NCBI GenBank assembly: GCA_018333865.1
Contig: JAGXSE010000052.1
Span: 1-32,919, forward strand
Direction: 5' to 3'
Length of the DNA: 32,919 nt
Source of the DNA: Syntrophomonadaceae bacterium
GTDB taxonomy: Bacteria > Bacillota > PH28-bin88
Below the pieces are notes generated by a model. The model was not told the DNA's origin, ran no database searches, and worked only from the letters and a program-made list of their open reading frames with translations. Shown one piece after another: positions 31,016 through 32,919 of the stretch (the stretch's first letter is position 1; each line of letters starts with the position of its first letter). The position numbers were made by a program, and so were the translations under genes.

Positions 31016-31177
31016 TATAAGCCATCACCCCAACAGCTAAAAACCGAAGCGGAGAAGCCTGCCACAAGGGCAAGCACGCCCGAGGTTAGCAAGCCAACAT
31101 CCGCCATCGCTGCGGCTGCAGCCACGCCCGCGCAGGATACCAAGCTCGACACGCCCGTGAAAGAGGGCAAAAAATAA
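31010..31177 (+). pseudogene. Ala/Thr/Pro-rich C-terminal tail of a lost protein
   Basis: The frame reads NDYKPSPQQLKTEAEKPATR, then ASTPEVSKPTSAIAAAAATP and AQDTKLDTPVKEGKK before a stop at 31175-31177. It is low-complexity, rich in Ala, Thr, Pro and Lys, with no usable start codon, and looks like the disordered tail of a larger protein. A perfect 9-bp hairpin (AATAGCGCA/TGCGCTATT) overlaps the stop codon. The parent family was not recognised. Confidence 0.45.
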
Positions 31178-31251
31178 TAGCGCAGTGCGCTATTGGCCCT
31201 GCATCAGCGGAGCTTCTCCTTTTACCACATGTTTCCAAATGCTGATATATG

Positions 31252-31297
31252 TTGATTCAGAATTTAAAACGTGCTATTATCGTAATATACGAGGAGG
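31252..31297 (+). promoter_or_regulatory. Promoter and ribosome binding site of the Cfr/RlmN-like leader
   Basis: TTGATT (31252-31257), 17 bp, TATTAT (31275-31280), then GAGGAGG (31291-31297). This leaves a leader of about 280 nt before the methyltransferase gene. An 11-bp inverted repeat (31232-31242 and 31324-31334, GCATTTGGAAA) flanks the promoter. Confidence 0.7.
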
Positions 31298-31307
31298 ATT
31301 TTTTCTT

Positions 31308-31337
31308 ATGTTGCATTCTATTCGCATTTGGAAATAA
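31308..31337 (+). CDS. Nine-residue leader peptide MLHSIRIWK
   Basis: ATG at 31308 lies 10 nt after a strong GGAGG and encodes MLHSIRIWK followed by TAA. Two intrinsic terminators follow before the methyltransferase start. Short well-initiated peptides in front of terminators are the hallmark of ribosome-mediated attenuation of antibiotic-resistance genes (erm, ABC-F and similar cases). Stalling of a drug-bound ribosome here would alter folding of the RNA downstream. The stalling codon cannot be predicted from sequence alone. Confidence 0.65.
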   Translation: MLHSIRIWK

Positions 31338-31346
31338 TAGGCAATA

Positions 31347-31380
31347 AGAAGCAGTTTCACATTTTAATGTGGGCTTTTTT
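31347..31380 (+). terminator. First leader terminator
   Basis: A CACAT/ATGTG stem (31358-31362/31367-31371), extended by AAGC/GCTT (31349-31352/31373-31376), is followed by TTTTTT. It starts 9 nt after the leader peptide stop. Confidence 0.6.
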
Positions 31381-31478
31381 GTCGTGCATATTATGCGAAT
31401 ATATGCAACTAAGTGACTATAAGACATGGTTTATAAAGCTATGATTTAGTTTTGTTGTGTTATTGCTCGTACTATATA

Positions 31479-31519
31479 TGCAGTTCAATGCTCACATTGA
31501 GAATTGACCTGCATTTTTT
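31479..31519 (+). terminator. Second leader terminator, before the methyltransferase gene
   Basis: A symmetrical hairpin: TGCAG/CTGCA, a T-C mismatch, TCAAT/ATTGA, a G-A mismatch, CTCA/TGAG and a CAT loop (31479-31513). It is followed by TTTTTTATT and, shortly after, TTTTTTATT again. It is a strong intrinsic terminator 48 nt before the gene start, the classic attenuator position. Confidence 0.75.
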
Positions 31520-31566
31520 ATTGCCTTTTTTATTATTCCAAAATTAATAGAAAAGGACATAGAAAA

Positions 31567-32547
31567 ATGAAATATTTGCACAGACATACTCCTGATGATA
31601 TCCGGAGTGTTCCATACGGATTTACCTACAAAGAAATGGTGGAGGTCATTGGTGAGAGTGAAGCGAGATCCTTATACTCGTCACTATATAAGCATTCACC
31701 CAAAAAAGAATACCTAACTATGTCGCTAAAAACAGTCTACAAGGACGGCAACACTGAAAAATATGTTTTTGAGTTGTTAGACGGCAAGTGTATTGAAACG
31801 GTTTTTATTAAACGTCTAGATGGTGGAACGGTTTGCGTGAGTACACAAATCGGTTGTTCCGTTGGTTGTATCTTCTGCGAGTCCGGGCGGAACGGCTTTG
31901 TTCGTAATCTGACGCCATCAGAAATTGTACAGCAGGTTATACTACTACGTCGAAAGGTAAACCGTATCGTTTTTATGGGTATGGGAGAGCCGCTATTCAA
32001 CTATACCAACTTTATAAAGGCAATTCACATTCTGCGAGACAGAAACGGCCTGAACTTTCCCACGGACGGCATTACAGTATCAACTGTCGGCCCAGTTGAA
32101 CAACTGAAAAAATTGCGTGAGGAACATCTTAAAATTCAATTGACAATCTCTCTGCATGCAACAACACAGGCTACAAGAAACCGTATTATGCCCAATATGC
32201 ACAGATACGATATTAACGATGTTGTCAATGAGGCATTGTCTTATACTAAACGGCACAATCGAAAAGTCGTGTTTGCGTATTTGTTTTTGCAGGGAATAAA
32301 CGACAAGCCTTCTGATGTGCGTCAACTGGCAAGGTGGTTCCGTGGAAAAAATGTCATGCTCAATCTACTTGAATATAATCCTACAAGTAATACGCAAATT
32401 AAAAAGCCAGCAAAACAGGAAATGACTGCATTCAAACAGCAGCTGGAACGAGCCGGGCTCGAAGTTGCAATGAGAATTTCCCATGGTAGAAATATTAAGG
32501 CGGCTTGTGGACAGTTGGCTAATAAATACAATGAAAAGAATAAATAA
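31567..32547 (+). CDS. Cfr/RlmN-family radical SAM 23S rRNA methyltransferase
   Basis: A 326-residue radical SAM enzyme. Known members methylate A2503 of 23S rRNA (C2 by RlmN, C8 by Cfr, the latter giving multidrug resistance). The cluster motif CSVGCIFC has Cys97, Cys101 and Cys104. The two extra reactive cysteines of the mechanism are present: Cys90 (TVCVSTQ) and Cys314 (KAACGQL). The SAM motif is FMGMGEP (136-142). LLEYNPTSN resembles the Cfr-side IRYNPT motif, while GMGEPL is RlmN-like, so the subtype is undecided. The N-terminal domain is about 40 residues shorter than in typical RlmN. The start is ATG at 31567 with AAGGA 10 nt upstream. The leader-peptide attenuator upstream suggests antibiotic-inducible expression, unlike housekeeping rlmN. 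Confidence 0.9.
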   Translation: MKYLHRHTPDDIRSVPYGFTYKEMVEVIGESEARSLYSSLYKHSPKKEYLTMSLKTVYKDGNTEKYVFELLDGKCIETVFIKRLDGGTVCVSTQIGCSVGCIFCESGRNGFVRNLTPSEIVQQVILLRRKVNRIVFMGMGEPLFNYTNFIKAIHILRDRNGLNFPTDGITVSTVGPVEQLKKLREEHLKIQLTISLHATTQATRNRIMPNMHRYDINDVVNEALSYTKRHNRKVVFAYLFLQGINDKPSDVRQLARWFRGKNVMLNLLEYNPTSNTQIKKPAKQEMTAFKQQLERAGLEVAMRISHGRNIKAACGQLANKYNEKNK

Positions 32548-32665
32548 AAGCGCCAGCCGGGAGTTTACCTCGACTTGCGCTTAAATGTCAATATGGAGGG
32601 GGGTGCATTTGAGGGTGAGCGTCAAACTTTCCCCACCTAATGTAATGGCGGAGTCAGGTCTGTGG

Positions 32666-32697
32666 GCGTAAAATAACCCGCCTTTTTAGGAGGCGGG
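32666..32697 (-). terminator. Terminator overlapping the end of the IS66 transposase
   Basis: A CCCGCCT/AGGCGGG stem (32677-32683/32691-32697) with the transposase stop codon in its loop, followed on the minus strand by TTATTTTA. 32548-32665 holds only a weak AAGCGC/GCGCTT hairpin and presumably the IS66 end sequence. Confidence 0.6.
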
Positions 32698-32919
32698 CAT
32701 TTCGTCACTTATTTTCCTGATCCGGCACCTGGCCGGCAAGCTGTTGGACCATGGAAGCAGTTTGTCTAAGGCATCTCGATCTTTGACATCCATATTAGGC
32801 ATCTGTTCGAACAAGTAGATCAGGTAGGTGAAGGGGTTTAAGCCATTTTCCTTGGCCGTTTCGACGATGCTATAAATCGTGGCGCTGGCCTTCGCACCAT
32901 GAGGCGTATTCGCAAATAG
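32686..32919 (-). CDS. IS66 family transposase (TnpC), C-terminal part
   Basis: The last 77 residues of an IS66 transposase, continuing past the window edge: LFANTPHGAKASATIYSIVE, then TAKENGLNPFTYLIYLFEQM and DKLLPWSNSLPARCRI. This includes the conserved NTP-GA-ASA-Y...E-AK-NGL-P segment of the IS66 C-terminal element. The DDE catalytic core lies outside the window, so completeness is unknown. The element points toward the methyltransferase gene and ends about 140 bp from it. Confidence 0.88.
   Translation of the reverse strand, partial: LFANTPHGAKASATIYSIVETAKENGLNPFTYLIYLFEQMPNMDVKDRDALDKLLPWSNSLPARCRIRKISDEMPAS

Noticed and set aside
31176-31194. AATAGCGCA/TGCGCTATT hairpin as a terminator
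   Set aside because: It is a perfect 9-bp stem, but the loop is one base and no T-run follows on the plus strand. It was left as part of the protein-tail remnant.
31504-31566. Extended N-terminus of the methyltransferase from a TTG
   Set aside because: The TTG lies inside the second terminator hairpin, has no ribosome binding site, and the added residues (MTCIFYCLFYYS) are translated terminator sequence.

Overview
The window looks like accessory DNA from a low-to-mid GC Firmicute, probably a clostridial-type organism. The reasons are strong AGGAGG ribosome binding sites, frequent GTG/TTG starts, sigma-A type promoters, and the families present (YtrA-type GntR, PadR with DUF1048, a Trep_Strep-type ECF transporter, IS1634, IS66 and REP-associated transposases). 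No rRNA, tRNA or CRISPR array was seen. The species cannot be named from the sequence.

Layout. 1-210 is the 5' end of an IS1634-type transposase (- strand), cut by the window edge. 504-2460 is a GntR/ABC exporter unit. 2484-4020 is a TetR/hydrolase pair with a tandem operator. 4058-5957 holds wreckage around rsgA: a REP-transposase fragment, a truncated GNAT gene and the 3' end of a group II intron. 5958-13065 is a 7-kb block bracketed by a perfect 146-bp direct repeat. It contains a HigBA toxin-antitoxin pair (the antitoxin carries an M78 peptidase domain), a terminase scrap, a PadR/DUF1048/DUF1048/DrrAB-like operon whose permease has an internal amber codon, and a PadR-DUF4180/hydrolase pair. 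12928-14871 is an AraC-GyrI/VOC/unknown gene cluster. 15072-18203 is an XRE-TPR regulator with an ABC exporter. 18159-19161 holds a dead REP-transposase copy and hairpin repeats.

19312-26736 is one long minus-strand uptake unit: S component, EcfT, double EcfA, an AraC/PchR-like regulator, and two half-size ABC transporters of the YbtP/YbtQ-IrtAB type. It has a strong promoter preceded by a 19-bp-pitch direct repeat. 26926-30019 is a serine-recombinase tail followed by an ArsR/CadC-type sensor and a CadA-type P1B ATPase. 30126-31177 is another dead REP-transposase copy, a field of TTTTAACGAT repeats and an Ala-rich protein tail. 31252-32547 is a Cfr/RlmN-family radical-SAM rRNA methyltransferase behind a leader peptide (MLHSIRIWK) and two intrinsic terminators. 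The window ends in the 3' part of an IS66 transposase.

Taken together this is a mosaic of small self-contained modules, most pairing a local regulator with an efflux, detoxification or uptake function. Remnants of mobile elements separate them. The most interesting item is the Cfr/RlmN-like gene, whose leader has the layout of antibiotic-inducible transcription attenuation. Next are the double-transporter metallophore/haem-type uptake unit and the 146-bp repeats around the toxin-antitoxin/efflux block.
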